Origin: Fictibacillus marinisediminis
Lineage (GTDB): Bacteria > Bacillota > Bacilli > Bacillales > Fictibacillaceae
Direction of reading: 5' to 3'
DNA: 64,000 bases
Assembly (NCBI RefSeq): GCF_023149135.1
Contig: NZ_JAIWJX010000002.1
Coordinates: 1,364,001-1,428,000 of the forward strand
The notes under the pieces were generated by a model. That model worked only from the letters and a program-made list of their open reading frames with translations. It was not told the origin of the DNA and did not search any database. Below are positions 16,217 to 24,635 of the stretch, piece after piece. Every line of letters begins with the position of its first letter. The first letter of the stretch is position 1. The position numbers and the translations under genes are program-made.

Positions 16217-17385
16217 TTACAGAACAGACGTCAAAATATTTATCGAATAACGTGCAGGCAATCCAGCCATCCGGTATCCGCCGTTTTTTTGATCTGGCTT
16301 CATCCATGGAAAATGTTATTTCATTGGGGGTTGGTGAACCGGACTTTGTGACGCCCTGGAACGTCATTGAAGCGAGCTATCATTCTCTTGAACAAGGATA
16401 CACAGCGTATACGGCGAATGCAGGGCTGCTCGAGTTGAGAAAGGAAATCTCCCGCTACATGAGGAGGCGTTTTGGCGTTACCTATAGTGCAGAGGATGAA
16501 ATGGTTGTTACGGTGGGTGCCTCACAGGCGATCGACATTGCGCTGCGTGCCGTCGTAAATCCCGGTGAAGAAGTCATTGTCGTTGAGCCGAGCTTCGTTT
16601 CGTATGCTCCAACCGTAACGCTGGCTGGGGGTGTACCCGTTCCGGTTCATACATACAGTAAAGATGAGTTCAAGCTGCAGCCTGAGCAAATTGAGGCAGC
16701 GGTCACTGAAAGAACGAAAGCCATCCTGTTATGCAGCCCGAATAATCCTACAGGAACCGTTTTGTCCATAAGTGATCTAGTAAAAATTGCAGAAGTAGTA
16801 GAGAGGCATGATCTGCTCGTCATCTCAGATGAAATCTATGCTGAGCTAACCTATGATGAACCATATACAAGTTTTCCTGCGGTTAGGAACATGCGTGAAC
16901 GTACCATCTTGATCTCGGGTTTTTCAAAAGCGTTTGCGATGACTGGATGGAGACTGGGCTTTGCTTGCGGACCAAAAGATATCCTGCAGGCAATGCTTAA
17001 GATTCATCAGTATACGATGATGTGCGCACCGACGATGGCGCAGCATGCTGCCCTTGAGGCACTTGTGAACGGACAGAAGGACGTGGTGAGAATGAAGGAA
17101 AGCTATCGCCAGCGCCGCAGTCTGGTCACCCATGCCCTGGAGGAATTGGGGCTCTCCTGCCATATTCCAGGGGGAGCATTTTATGTCTTTCCTTCCATCG
17201 AGAAGACAGGACTGAGTTCCGAAGAGTTTGCCGAACAGCTTTTGATGAAAGAGCAGGTAGCAGTCGTACCGGGAAGTGTATTCGGTGTGAGCGGGGAAGG
17301 GCATGTAAGATGTTCATATGCCACTTCGATTCAAAAGCTCGAAGAAGCCATGCGCCGAATCGATCGGTTTGTGAAGACATTATAG
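16213..17385 (+). CDS. alaT: pyridoxal-phosphate aminotransferase, probable alanine transaminase AlaT
   Basis: 390 residues, class I/II aminotransferase. The PLP lysine lies in SGFSKAFAMTGWRLGFACG, with CSPNNPTGTVLS, ISDEIYAELTYD and the N-terminal SLGVGEPDFVTPW. The pairing with an Lrp-type regulator identifies it as AlaT (YugH) rather than a generic aspartate transaminase, moving an amino group between alanine/pyruvate and glutamate/2-oxoglutarate. Translation is coupled to alaR; a strong terminator follows. Confidence 0.88.
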   Translation: MITEQTSKYLSNNVQAIQPSGIRRFFDLASSMENVISLGVGEPDFVTPWNVIEASYHSLEQGYTAYTANAGLLELRKEISRYMRRRFGVTYSAEDEMVVTVGASQAIDIALRAVVNPGEEVIVVEPSFVSYAPTVTLAGGVPVPVHTYSKDEFKLQPEQIEAAVTERTKAILLCSPNNPTGTVLSISDLVKIAEVVERHDLLVISDEIYAELTYDEPYTSFPAVRNMRERTILISGFSKAFAMTGWRLGFACGPKDILQAMLKIHQYTMMCAPTMAQHAALEALVNGQKDVVRMKESYRQRRSLVTHALEELGLSCHIPGGAFYVFPSIEKTGLSSEEFAEQLLMKEQVAVVPGSVFGVSGEGHVRCSYATSIQKLEEAMRRIDRFVKTL

Positions 17386-17393
17386 TTGTAGGT

Positions 17394-17435
17394 GAGCTGT
17401 GCACGGGAAGGGGTTTCCTGTGCACAGCTTTTTTA
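17394..17435 (+). terminator. terminator after alaT
   Basis: AGCTGTGCAC-GGGAA pairs with TTTCC-TGTGCACAGCT, followed by T6. Confidence 0.9.
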
Positions 17436-17513
17436 TTCATTTAAACACCTAAACTTGTATTCTATTTCTGTGGCGTGCGAAAAAAATTGGTAAGCAGTTT
17501 GTCCTATTTGACA

Positions 17514-17571
17514 GCTAAAAACGTTCCTGTTGTTGGTACGCCGATCAGCGTCTCCAGGACGTTTTTTTCTC
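17514..17571. other. unexplained terminator-like hairpin with long structured loop
   Basis: AAAAACGT-t-CCTG pairs with CCAGGACGTTTTT across a 25-nt loop that itself can pair ACGC with GCGT. Both outer sides end in A/T runs. It lies between the alaT terminator and the terminator of the next minus-strand gene, with no coding gene attached, so it may terminate a small RNA on either strand. No convincing promoter was found. Confidence 0.35.
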
Positions 17572-17605
17572 CAGACAAGCGATAGCGATTGAACGGTATT
17601 GTGCC

Positions 17606-17639
17606 AAAAAAAATCACCAATTCGTGTTGAATTGGTGAG
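17606..17639 (-). terminator. terminator after the DUF2642-like gene
   Basis: On the minus strand TCACCAATTC, loop AACAC, GAATTGGTGA, followed by eight T. Confidence 0.9.
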
Positions 17640-17643
17640 CGGG

Positions 17644-18327
17644 TTATATCGCGTAAATAATTTTGAGGTGATGAAGGTTCCAAAAGACAGTTTCGCCCTC
17701 AGCATTGGTTAGTGCAAGCTTATGTTCAAAGACTTTTTTCAATAAACCTGTTTTTTGCAGATGGTCTCCCAGATCAAGAACGATCATTTGATTCTCAAGT
17801 TTTTTGCATTGTTCATCAAATGTGCGTGCGAGGGGGAGGGAGCTGTGGCTGATCGGCAAACTTGTTACGCTGAGCGTATAAGGAGTGACGTTATCTTTAT
17901 AGGGAATCAGCCATTTTAAGTGGCTGAGTGTAATATACATTGTTTTATATACCGGCGAATAGAAGACAAAATAGTCATTCATGACGCTTGTAATGTAGCC
18001 GTGTAGAGTCTTGTTCCCGGTCACATAGATTTTAACAAAAAGCCCTTTGGCGTTCATTAACGTTTTTCTGAACGATATTTTATCAGTATGATGGTCAATC
18101 GGAACTTCCGCAGGAGCTACTATCGGTTCTTCTGCCAGCTCAGTTATTTTTCGAATGTTATGGACATGGATAGAGGGGATGTATAGGTACTCCATGCCAT
18201 TAAATAATACAAAAATGTCCGGTCCCAAATCAACTAGAACTCCTGCGTGATGGTGCCCGCCAGATACTTCAATTGAGACGGTATTGTCCAATAATTCTTG
18301 AAACTCTTTACTTAAATCATTCTTCAT
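17644..18327 (-). CDS. protein with three tandem DUF2642/Sm-like repeats
   Basis: 227 residues without signal peptide or membrane helix. Three internal repeats of about 45 residues share the pattern [IV]x[IV]xG..hGhL..h..D.FVL......YI...Hh..I: roughly residues 16-60 (IEVSGGHHHAGVLVDLGPDI), 95-142 (KIYVTGNKTLHGYITSVMND) and 180-227 (IVLDLGDHLQKTGLLKKVFE). This fits small beta-barrel domains of the DUF2642 type found in spore-former proteins. Function unknown; a spore-coat or RNA-binding-like role would be a guess. It is the gene immediately following arsB on the minus strand (20-nt gap). Confidence 0.7.
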   Translation of the reverse strand: MKNDLSKEFQELLDNTVSIEVSGGHHHAGVLVDLGPDIFVLFNGMEYLYIPSIHVHNIRKITELAEEPIVAPAEVPIDHHTDKISFRKTLMNAKGLFVKIYVTGNKTLHGYITSVMNDYFVFYSPVYKTMYITLSHLKWLIPYKDNVTPYTLSVTSLPISHSSLPLARTFDEQCKKLENQMIVLDLGDHLQKTGLLKKVFEHKLALTNAEGETVFWNLHHLKIIYAI

Positions 18328-18346
18328 TCAATTTCCTCCATAACCA

Positions 18347-19687
18347 TTAAAATAACCAATGGACCCAGTAATATAAACAGACCAAGGTGAAGATCACAGT
18401 CGGTGGAATGACCACGATTGTGACTTTAAAATAATGTTTCCAGCTGATTTTCACATTGCCTTTTTTTAGCAGATGCATCCACATTAAAGTGGCGAGCGTA
18501 CCGATAGGCAAGAGCAGGGATCCGACATCACTTCCAATTACGTTGGCAAGGTAAGCTACCTTTAAGGTGAGGGGATCGAGGCCCATATTCGTCAGTGTCA
18601 AAGTCCCTACCATCAGAGCGGGGTGATTGTTAAACAAATTGGAAAGAACTGAGAGCGTGCCGCCCATCAGCAGACTTGCGTACAGGTGATGCTTGGCCAC
18701 ATAAGGTTTCAGGACATGAACAAGTGCATCCGTTAACCCGATATTGTGGAGTCCGTAGATAATGACATACATACTGAAGGCAAATATAAGGATGTGCCAA
18801 GGCGTTTTTTTCAACATATCCATAGGATTTATTTTCAGATAGATCCATCGCCATCCTAAGAGAACAAGTGAACCAAAAACAGCCATGGCTTCGACCGGTA
18901 TGCCAATGTAAGAAGCAACGAACAAGCTGATTCTTACACAAAACACGAAGAGGAGAATCTTGTACATGAAGGAATCCTGATTTTTTAGAACGGGGGTATT
19001 TTCAGGCATCAGAGGATGTGATTTTGGATTTGAAAAATTAATGGGACCCTGTGGCAGTTTGCGTGGCAGCTTCTTATAAAAGTACATATAAAGCAGAAGG
19101 ACGAGGAAAACAAGGCCTAGAGTTGCCGGTACAAACATCATGGCTGTGTGCATATAGAGGTCCATGCCCACAATTTTTAAGGCAATCAAGTTTACGATAT
19201 TGCTTACTCCGATCGGGGCGCTGGATGCTGTAGCAATGAGTGCACCGGAAAGCAAGTAAGGTATTTTCTGGTGATTCTTTAAACGAAAATGTTTCAGGAG
19301 CAGTATCAAGATGGGCGTTGTGATTAGAATGCTTCCATCGTTGTTAAAGAATAGAGTCATGAAAAAACAAAGTAAATTCACATTCCAAAACAGTCGGATA
19401 CCAGAGCCTTTTGACTTCTCGGCCAGTATTTGTGCCATCCAATTAAAGAATCCAAAACTCTCTAAAACGATTGCCATTACAATGGTAGCCATGATGGTAA
19501 TGGCAGCACCACTGATAGTTTCAGCTATTTTGCCAAGATCATGGAGGGAGACGGTTCCGCACAACAATACGATGATCGCTCCTATCGTTGCAGGCACGGC
19601 CTCGTTGACATCAAAAGGACGCCAAAAAATGAAAATCAAGGTGAGAAGAAAGGAGAGAACAGTGATAGACACCATTATTTCAGTCAA
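18347..19687 (-). CDS. ArsB-family (arsenite/anion) membrane transporter
   Basis: About 446 residues, 11-12 hydrophobic segments, ion-transporter superfamily. Marks are MTLFFNNDGSILITTPIL and SSAPIGVSNIVNLIALKIVG, plus NLFNNHPALMVGTLTLTNMG in the second half. Closest by memory to bacillar arsenical pump membrane proteins, but no arsR or arsC is nearby, so arsenite efflux is unproven and another anion is possible. Start is uncertain: AAGGAAG is best spaced for TTG 19687; GTG 19696 touches the ribosome site, and ATG 19675 is also possible. Likely operon with the DUF2642-like gene. Confidence 0.8.
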   Translation of the reverse strand: MTEIMVSITVLSFLLTLIFIFWRPFDVNEAVPATIGAIIVLLCGTVSLHDLGKIAETISGAAITIMATIVMAIVLESFGFFNWMAQILAEKSKGSGIRLFWNVNLLCFFMTLFFNNDGSILITTPILILLLKHFRLKNHQKIPYLLSGALIATASSAPIGVSNIVNLIALKIVGMDLYMHTAMMFVPATLGLVFLVLLLYMYFYKKLPRKLPQGPINFSNPKSHPLMPENTPVLKNQDSFMYKILLFVFCVRISLFVASYIGIPVEAMAVFGSLVLLGWRWIYLKINPMDMLKKTPWHILIFAFSMYVIIYGLHNIGLTDALVHVLKPYVAKHHLYASLLMGGTLSVLSNLFNNHPALMVGTLTLTNMGLDPLTLKVAYLANVIGSDVGSLLLPIGTLATLMWMHLLKKGNVKISWKHYFKVTIVVIPPTVIFTLVCLYYWVHWLF

Positions 19688-19792
19688 AAACTTCACTTCC
19701 TTTTTAAGCTTTCTAAGATGGTGAAACTAGTGAAGTAATTATCTTTCTGCAGCATTCATCACTAAGGTACATCTATACAGTAATTATATGTG

Positions 19793-19836
19793 TCTAGTAA
19801 AAAACTTGTCCTAAGTCATTCACACAATTTACTAGA
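19793..19836. promoter_or_regulatory. perfect 9-bp inverted repeat upstream of arsB-like gene
   Basis: TCTAGTAAA (19793-19801) and TTTACTAGA (19828-19836) are exact inverted copies separated by 26 nt, about 105 nt upstream of the transporter start. Possible binding site of an unidentified regulator. Confidence 0.3.
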
Positions 19837-19862
19837 AATGTGCGGCGGACTCTATTTATCAA

Positions 19863-19899
19863 TAAAAAGGAGCCTTCCTGCGAACAGGAGGGCACCTTC
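19863..19899 (-). terminator. terminator after nitronate monooxygenase gene
   Basis: Minus strand GGTGCCCTCCTG / CAGGAAGGCTCC stem with a TTCG-type loop, then five T. Confidence 0.85.
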
Positions 19900-19929
19900 C
19901 TCTGCTATTATTTCTATTGGACATGTACC

Positions 19930-20919
19930 TTACTTGCTAGATATGATATTCTCTGTTTTTTTGACTAAAAATTGCAGTGTTTGATCATATTCATTTTTTA
20001 GATCGCCAATAATTTGATGAACCGGCGTTACTTCTTTAATTCTGTTTACACCTTGACCAGCTGACCAGATATCTTTCCATGCCCTGGCATCAGAGGAATC
20101 TAAAAGGGACATATCAACAGCTTCTTTTTTCTTCAACTGGTCAGGGTCAAGTCCGGCATTGCGAATACTAGAAACGAGATAGTTGGCGTTTACTCCGCTG
20201 AACGCATCCGTATAAATGAGGTCCTCAAAGGATGATTCGATCAGCATCTCCTTATATTCATTGCTTGCGAAGCTTTCGGATGCTGCTATAAAACGGGTCC
20301 CCATGTAGGCGAGGTCAGCTCCGAGTGCTTCGGCAGCCAGGATATCCTGCCCATTATTAATGCATCCGGCAAGGATGGTGATTCCGTCCCAAAATTCCTT
20401 TACTGCACCGATAAAGGCGATCGGATTAATGGTTCCGGCATGTCCGCCGGCGCCGTTGCATACCAGAATCAGTCCGTCAACACCGGTTTGGGCGGCTTTT
20501 TTGGCATGAACAAGATGAATGACATCCGAGAACACGAGACCGCCGTATTGATGGACGATTTCGACCACTTCCCCCGGATGTCCGAGGGAGGTGATAACGA
20601 CAGGAGGCTGATGCTTTCGGATGAGCTCAAGATCCTGCTTATATCTCTTGTTTGTTTTATGTACAATGATGTTTACAGCCCATGGAGCAATTTTACATTC
20701 AGGATCCTGAGCCTTTGCCTGTTTTAATTCTTCTGTAATGCGAAGCATCCATTCATCGAGCACCTCATTCGTTCGTGCATTGAGCAGCGGAAAAGAACCG
20801 ATGATGCCTGATTTGCAGCCTTCGATGACGAGTTCAGGGCTTGAAACAAGGAACATGGGAGCAGAGATAACGGGCAATTCAAGCTGATTGACGAAATGTT
20901 CTGGCAATTTTTTGGACAT
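19930..20919 (-). CDS. nitronate monooxygenase (2-nitropropane dioxygenase family)
   Basis: 329 residues, FMN-binding TIM barrel. The N-terminal LPVISAPMFLVSSPELVIEG, the GLILVCNGAGGHAG segment with the catalytic-type His, and LGADLAYMGTRFIAASES phosphate-binding loop are diagnostic. It would oxidise nitronates to carbonyl compounds with O2. AGAGAGGAG precedes the ATG. A FadR-like operator 35 nt upstream suggests control together with fatty-acid degradation genes. Some relatives are labelled enoyl-ACP reductase II (FabK-like), which is the main alternative. Confidence 0.88.
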   Translation of the reverse strand: MSKKLPEHFVNQLELPVISAPMFLVSSPELVIEGCKSGIIGSFPLLNARTNEVLDEWMLRITEELKQAKAQDPECKIAPWAVNIIVHKTNKRYKQDLELIRKHQPPVVITSLGHPGEVVEIVHQYGGLVFSDVIHLVHAKKAAQTGVDGLILVCNGAGGHAGTINPIAFIGAVKEFWDGITILAGCINNGQDILAAEALGADLAYMGTRFIAASESFASNEYKEMLIESSFEDLIYTDAFSGVNANYLVSSIRNAGLDPDQLKKKEAVDMSLLDSSDARAWKDIWSAGQGVNRIKEVTPVHQIIGDLKNEYDQTLQFLVKKTENIISSK

Positions 20920-20950
20920 TGAATTTCTCCTCTCTTTTGTTAGCAGAAAT

Positions 20951-20974
20951 AAATGAATGAGCTCTCATTCATTT
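20951..20974 (-). promoter_or_regulatory. FadR (YsiA)-type operator upstream of nitronate monooxygenase
   Basis: AAATGAATGAG-CT-CTCATTCATTT is a perfect inverted repeat. Its core TGAATGA-N4-TCATTCA (20954-20971) matches the B. subtilis FadR consensus of fatty-acid beta-oxidation genes, which acyl-CoA relieves. It is 32-55 nt upstream of the ATG on the minus strand. Confidence 0.65.
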
Positions 20975-21128
20975 TCAGAAACCAAAACTGGCTATATCTT
21001 ATATTTAAGGTACTTTACCCCCGGAATGAGGTCAAGAGCAAACGGTTATAAAAATTCCAGTTTTTCTATGATAGAATGGAAAGCGAAAAATCGAATCGAA
21101 GCGAGCGCTGAAGAAAAAGGCTGGATAT

Positions 21129-21166
21129 AAAAAAGCACCCCAAATTGAAACATTGGGGTGCTTTTG
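21129..21166. terminator. orphan bidirectional terminator in the 20920-21297 gap
   Basis: AAAAAAGCACCCCAA and TTGGGGTGCTTTT form a perfect stem. No recognised gene ends here on the plus strand. A 34-codon frame (ATG 21026, or 20 codons from ATG 21068) ends at TAA directly before the stem, and a TATGATAGAAT element could be a -10, so a short transcript of 60-140 nt may end here. Confidence 0.7.
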
Positions 21167-21199
21167 CTATTGAATGGAGATTTTGGGTTTTGCAAAGGG

Positions 21200-21265
21200 G
21201 CGGGAGATGAGCGGGAAATCAGTTACCCGCCGAAACGGAGGAAATACCCGCCAAAATGGATTTAT
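21200..21265. repeat. degenerate direct repeats with 21-bp period
   Basis: TACCCGCCGAAACGGA (21224) and TACCCGCCAAAATGGA (21245) are 21 bp apart. GCGGGAGATGA and GCGGGAAATCA (21200, 21211) precede them in roughly inverted sense. It follows a terminator, like the arrays at 7888 and 56745. Confidence 0.45.
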
Positions 21266-21297
21266 GTTAACTAGCGAGCAACTTGGAACTTCACAAA

Positions 21298-21654
21298 CTA
21301 AACTTTAGCCATTAAGCTTTCAATCTTTGCTTTTGCATCCTCAGGTGATTCTAATTCCAACACAATCTTCTTATAATCCAAACCTTCCAGATCCAGAATC
21401 AGGACGTTCTTATGGTTGGAATAGGAGAGAAATACCCATTCGTTTTCATAGAGGAAACGGCCGTGCTTTACGTTTTTTCCGATGCCTGATGTGCCTACAC
21501 GAAAGGCTAGCGGGTTGATCTTAAAGTCATCTATTTTTACACTGCGGATGGCTGAGAGAGGAACCTCAATTTCTTTTTTGAGCGATGCCGCTACCGTCAA
21601 ACCTGTAAAATGGATGATAAGTTTATCATTTAAATATTCAATATGTCTGCTCAT
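21298..21654 (-). CDS. small protein, probable bacterial PH-like domain
   Basis: 118 residues, mostly beta strands with a C-terminal helix (PEDAKAKIESLMAK). The run IEVPLSAIRSVKIDDF, then RFLYENEWVFLSYSN and LILDLEGLDYKKIVLEL is how bacterial pleckstrin-homology-like (bPH) proteins read. No membrane segment or signal. ATG 21654 is chosen because AAAAGGAGG precedes it; the longer frame is unsupported. Function unknown. Confidence 0.65.
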   Translation of the reverse strand: MSRHIEYLNDKLIIHFTGLTVAASLKKEIEVPLSAIRSVKIDDFKINPLAFRVGTSGIGKNVKHGRFLYENEWVFLSYSNHKNVLILDLEGLDYKKIVLELESPEDAKAKIESLMAKV

Positions 21655-21768
21655 TTTATGAAAACCTCCTTTTATTAATGTGACGGTTAAGGGAGGAAGA
21701 ACGTTCATCTTGATAAAAAATATTTTTTAACGATTTCAAAGACCATATGTAAAAGCCCTGCATGATAT

Positions 21769-21801
21769 AAAAAACAGATGCCCGAGAGAGCACCTGTTTT
21801 T
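21769..21801 (-). terminator. terminator after the secreted nuclease-like gene
   Basis: Minus strand AACAGGTGC / GCATCTGTT stem followed by T6. Confidence 0.8.
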
Positions 21802-21809
21802 CTTATCAT

Positions 21810-24287
21810 TTAGTTGGCTTTTTTAAACTTATGCAAGCCGCAGTCTTCCTTTAGTTTCACTTGAACAACAACTGGATCATGATCACTCGCACGGCCATGC
21901 TGTTCCATGAACTGAGAATTAATGTGGACGATATCTACATTTGTGTCTTTTTTCAGGTTGTTGGACACGAGGATGTGGTCCAGCACCTGAGCATTGCCTT
22001 GGTAAGAATAAGAGTAGCGTTCTGGGTATGGAACTTCCTGAATCATATCGGAAAGTTCATTTCCTTTTACCTCTTCAAGGGCAGGGGTAAATTCAAAATC
22101 GTTAAAATCACCTAGCAGTACAACATTTGCTTTTGGATCATCGGCTTTAATGCTTTTTACGAAGTTGTTGACGATGCCGGCAATTTGCAGACGCTGAACC
22201 TCACTGCTTAATACAGGCGGCTGATTTTTGCCGAACATTGGCTGATCTCCGCCTTTTGAATTAAAATGATTGGCGATTACGGTTACTTTTTCTCCGTTAA
22301 ACATAAATTGTGCAGCAAGTGGCTTACGGCTGTTTTCAAAGGCAGGGTTCGTCGGATCGATACGCCCTGGGTTTAATGAAAGCTTGCCATTCTTGTATTC
22401 AACAGCTTGTGTTGCTGTTCCTTTTGTTCCAGGAGCAAGAGACACGCGATCAGGGTTGTAAATAAAGGCTACACGGATGTTCCCGCCAGGAATCCCTCCG
22501 TCCTTGACATCAATGGGAGCGATGTCAGTATATTCGTAAGAAGGTCCGCCTTTTGCTTTAATTTCATTGATGAGACGATCAGCGCTGTCCTTTGCATCGG
22601 TCTTTCCATCGTTTACCGGTCCGTCACCATCTTGCATTTCTATTAATCCTACAATGTCAGGTGCATTCAGGTTATGAACGATCGAGTCAGCGATTCGTCC
22701 CGCTTTTTCATCGCTCGTACCGTCTTTGCCATCTTTGTTGGCAGAGAAGTTCTCTACGTTAAAGCTGGCGATCGTTAATTTTTTATTTTTTCCTAGAAGC
22801 TTTGTTGTTTCGCGTTTCGTTTTGCATTCCACAAAGGTTGGGAGCTGGTCTTTGTTCGTCAGTACTTTATAGTTGCTGAAGCTGTAGCTCATGACCCCGG
22901 TTATATTGCCTTTGAAGTAATCTCCGGATTTAGCAATAAAGCTGCTGTCGTTAATATCCACGAAGATTCGTTCAGGGTTGTAGTCTGCTTTTGAAATATT
23001 AATGGCTCCGGAAGTATTAAACGGTGTGTTACCTTTGTTGTTCGTCACAACTACCAGTTCCCCGTAGTTTTGAGGAGCAACGATTTTCGGGTTATCCACT
23101 TCGACACGCATGCCTTCTAAACTTTCATAAAAATCGATTCCGTCTTCTTTAGGGTCAAAAAGCCCGAAATTGTCATTATCAATGATTTGTGTTGGAATAT
23201 GTCTGCCTTTATCTCCAAGTACCACAGGAGCCGGGAGGGCATGTCCACTTTCCGTTACGGTAACAGAGCCCCCGTTTTCTGCGTTGATTTCAGTAACAGG
23301 AAGATCAGTTTTTAATTTATCCGCATATCCTTCAAGCACCCATTCTTTTACTTGGCCAGTCACTTTGACAGCATCCCCGCTTTTTAAGCCGTGGTTCTTT
23401 TGATAAATCAGGATGCCATCTGAAGTATTTTCATCAAGGTCAGGGGTGGTGTCCTGCATATAGAAGTTGTTGGCATCGACCACGTGAGTTACAACACCCT
23501 CTACATCCGCAACTGATTTATTTGCGAATGGAGACTGGTGCGAAGCTCCTTGAATGTCGTGAATTCGAAGCCCTGTGAATGCGACCGTATATTTAAAAGA
23601 AGAGATTTCACTGTTTTTAAGGCCGTCTTTGATGGCGATCGCTTTTACGGTTGCATCTTCATTAATGGTAAGTGGTTCACTGTATCGGTTACTGCTGGAT
23701 GTTGGATTGGTTCCGTCCAGAGTGTAATAGATCGCAGCATTTTCGGTAGCCGTCGTCAAAGCTATTTTTGTTCCGGTTTTCAACAATCCAGAGTCAGGGG
23801 AAGCAGTAACTGGCTCAGCTTGAGGTTCTGAAGGAGTATCTCCAACGAACGAAAAGCTTTTTGCGTTCTTATGTCCCGGAACGGAGAAATAAGCCATTAA
23901 GTCACCGGTAATTTGAACTTTTTTACCGAGGTTTTCAGGATGGGCCTTCAGATTTAAACCGTCTCTAACTGCTCCAGCCGGCAGCTGGACAGGAAGGATT
24001 TTTGTTTTATCGGTTTCATTTGGAGAATCAGCAATCGCGAGGTTTGTGTCTTGTATGAACGGAGCCGACAGCTGAAATGAAATAGATGTTCCGCTTCCGC
24101 CTTTCACTGCACCGACAATGTATCCTTCGACAGTTTTATCGGATCCGGTATTACTGGAAATGGCATCGGATACCGAGATCACATCGGCAGCAATGGCTTT
24201 ACTGGAAACCATTGGAGAAAGCATGCTGGCGATAAACACCATAATCAATGCAAGGCTGAATACCTTTTTGTAGCTCTTTGTCTTCAT
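21810..24287 (-). CDS. secreted endonuclease/exonuclease/phosphatase family protein (ExeM/NucH-like extracellular nuclease)
   Basis: 825 residues. Signal peptide at 1-34 (KVFSLALIMVFIASMLSP, cleavage near AIAA-D). Next comes a DUF6359-like OB-type domain (residues about 35-150), a chitobiase C-terminal/FN3-like beta domain (160-235, IYYTLDGTNPTSSS), a second OB-like domain (240-480), then an endonuclease/exonuclease/phosphatase domain (about 495-815) with ASFNVENFS, VGLIEMQDGDG, ANHFNSKGG, LLGDFNDFE and the final RASDHDPVVV. The 5'-nucleotidase part of YhcR is absent and there is no LPXTG anchor, so release into the medium is likely. Probably degrades extracellular DNA for nutrients. Confidence 0.88.
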   Translation of the reverse strand: MKTKSYKKVFSLALIMVFIASMLSPMVSSKAIAADVISVSDAISSNTGSDKTVEGYIVGAVKGGSGTSISFQLSAPFIQDTNLAIADSPNETDKTKILPVQLPAGAVRDGLNLKAHPENLGKKVQITGDLMAYFSVPGHKNAKSFSFVGDTPSEPQAEPVTASPDSGLLKTGTKIALTTATENAAIYYTLDGTNPTSSSNRYSEPLTINEDATVKAIAIKDGLKNSEISSFKYTVAFTGLRIHDIQGASHQSPFANKSVADVEGVVTHVVDANNFYMQDTTPDLDENTSDGILIYQKNHGLKSGDAVKVTGQVKEWVLEGYADKLKTDLPVTEINAENGGSVTVTESGHALPAPVVLGDKGRHIPTQIIDNDNFGLFDPKEDGIDFYESLEGMRVEVDNPKIVAPQNYGELVVVTNNKGNTPFNTSGAINISKADYNPERIFVDINDSSFIAKSGDYFKGNITGVMSYSFSNYKVLTNKDQLPTFVECKTKRETTKLLGKNKKLTIASFNVENFSANKDGKDGTSDEKAGRIADSIVHNLNAPDIVGLIEMQDGDGPVNDGKTDAKDSADRLINEIKAKGGPSYEYTDIAPIDVKDGGIPGGNIRVAFIYNPDRVSLAPGTKGTATQAVEYKNGKLSLNPGRIDPTNPAFENSRKPLAAQFMFNGEKVTVIANHFNSKGGDQPMFGKNQPPVLSSEVQRLQIAGIVNNFVKSIKADDPKANVVLLGDFNDFEFTPALEEVKGNELSDMIQEVPYPERYSYSYQGNAQVLDHILVSNNLKKDTNVDIVHINSQFMEQHGRASDHDPVVVQVKLKEDCGLHKFKKAN

Positions 24288-24445
24288 GAACTTTCACCCT
24301 TTACTTCATATTTTTAAATATAAAAGCGGATTTTGCTTAGAAAGCTTTATTAATCTAACACCCATTTGTTAAAAAATAGGTCGTTTATTGTAAATATATC
24401 ATGTAAAAACGGTTACAAATGGCTTATGAGGAAAAATGAGGAAAA

Positions 24446-24489
24446 TTACCTTGGTTAATAATCTTCATTAGTAATATTTACCTAGGTAA
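24446..24489. promoter_or_regulatory. pair of TTACCTnGGTwA palindromes upstream of the desaturase
   Basis: TTACCTTGGTTAA (24446-24458, imperfect) and TTACCTAGGTAA (24478-24489, perfect) have starts 32 bp apart, three helical turns, so a dimeric repressor could bind both on one DNA face. They lie about 150 nt before the desaturase and 160 nt from the nuclease gene start; either could be the target. The regulator is unknown. Confidence 0.45.
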
Positions 24490-24522
24490 TGGTGGAGAGT
24501 CATGAACCCTTAGGAAGATAGG

Positions 24523-24603
24523 ATGAGTGAAGTTATATTACGAAAATTCAATATTTGTAACAAAGAACGTCTTGTTTATGAACGCAACCTCCTATATGCT
24601 TAG
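24523..24603 (+). CDS. possible 26-residue peptide upstream of desaturase
   Basis: ATG 24523 follows AGGAAG at a plausible distance and the frame ends at TAG 24601-24603, 32 nt before the desaturase start. The peptide begins MSEVILRKFNICNK and is not recognised. It could be a leader ORF or chance. Confidence 0.25.
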   Translation: MSEVILRKFNICNKERLVYERNLLYA

Positions 24604-24635
24604 AAAAACTTGTTATAAAGAAGGGGGACATTCCC

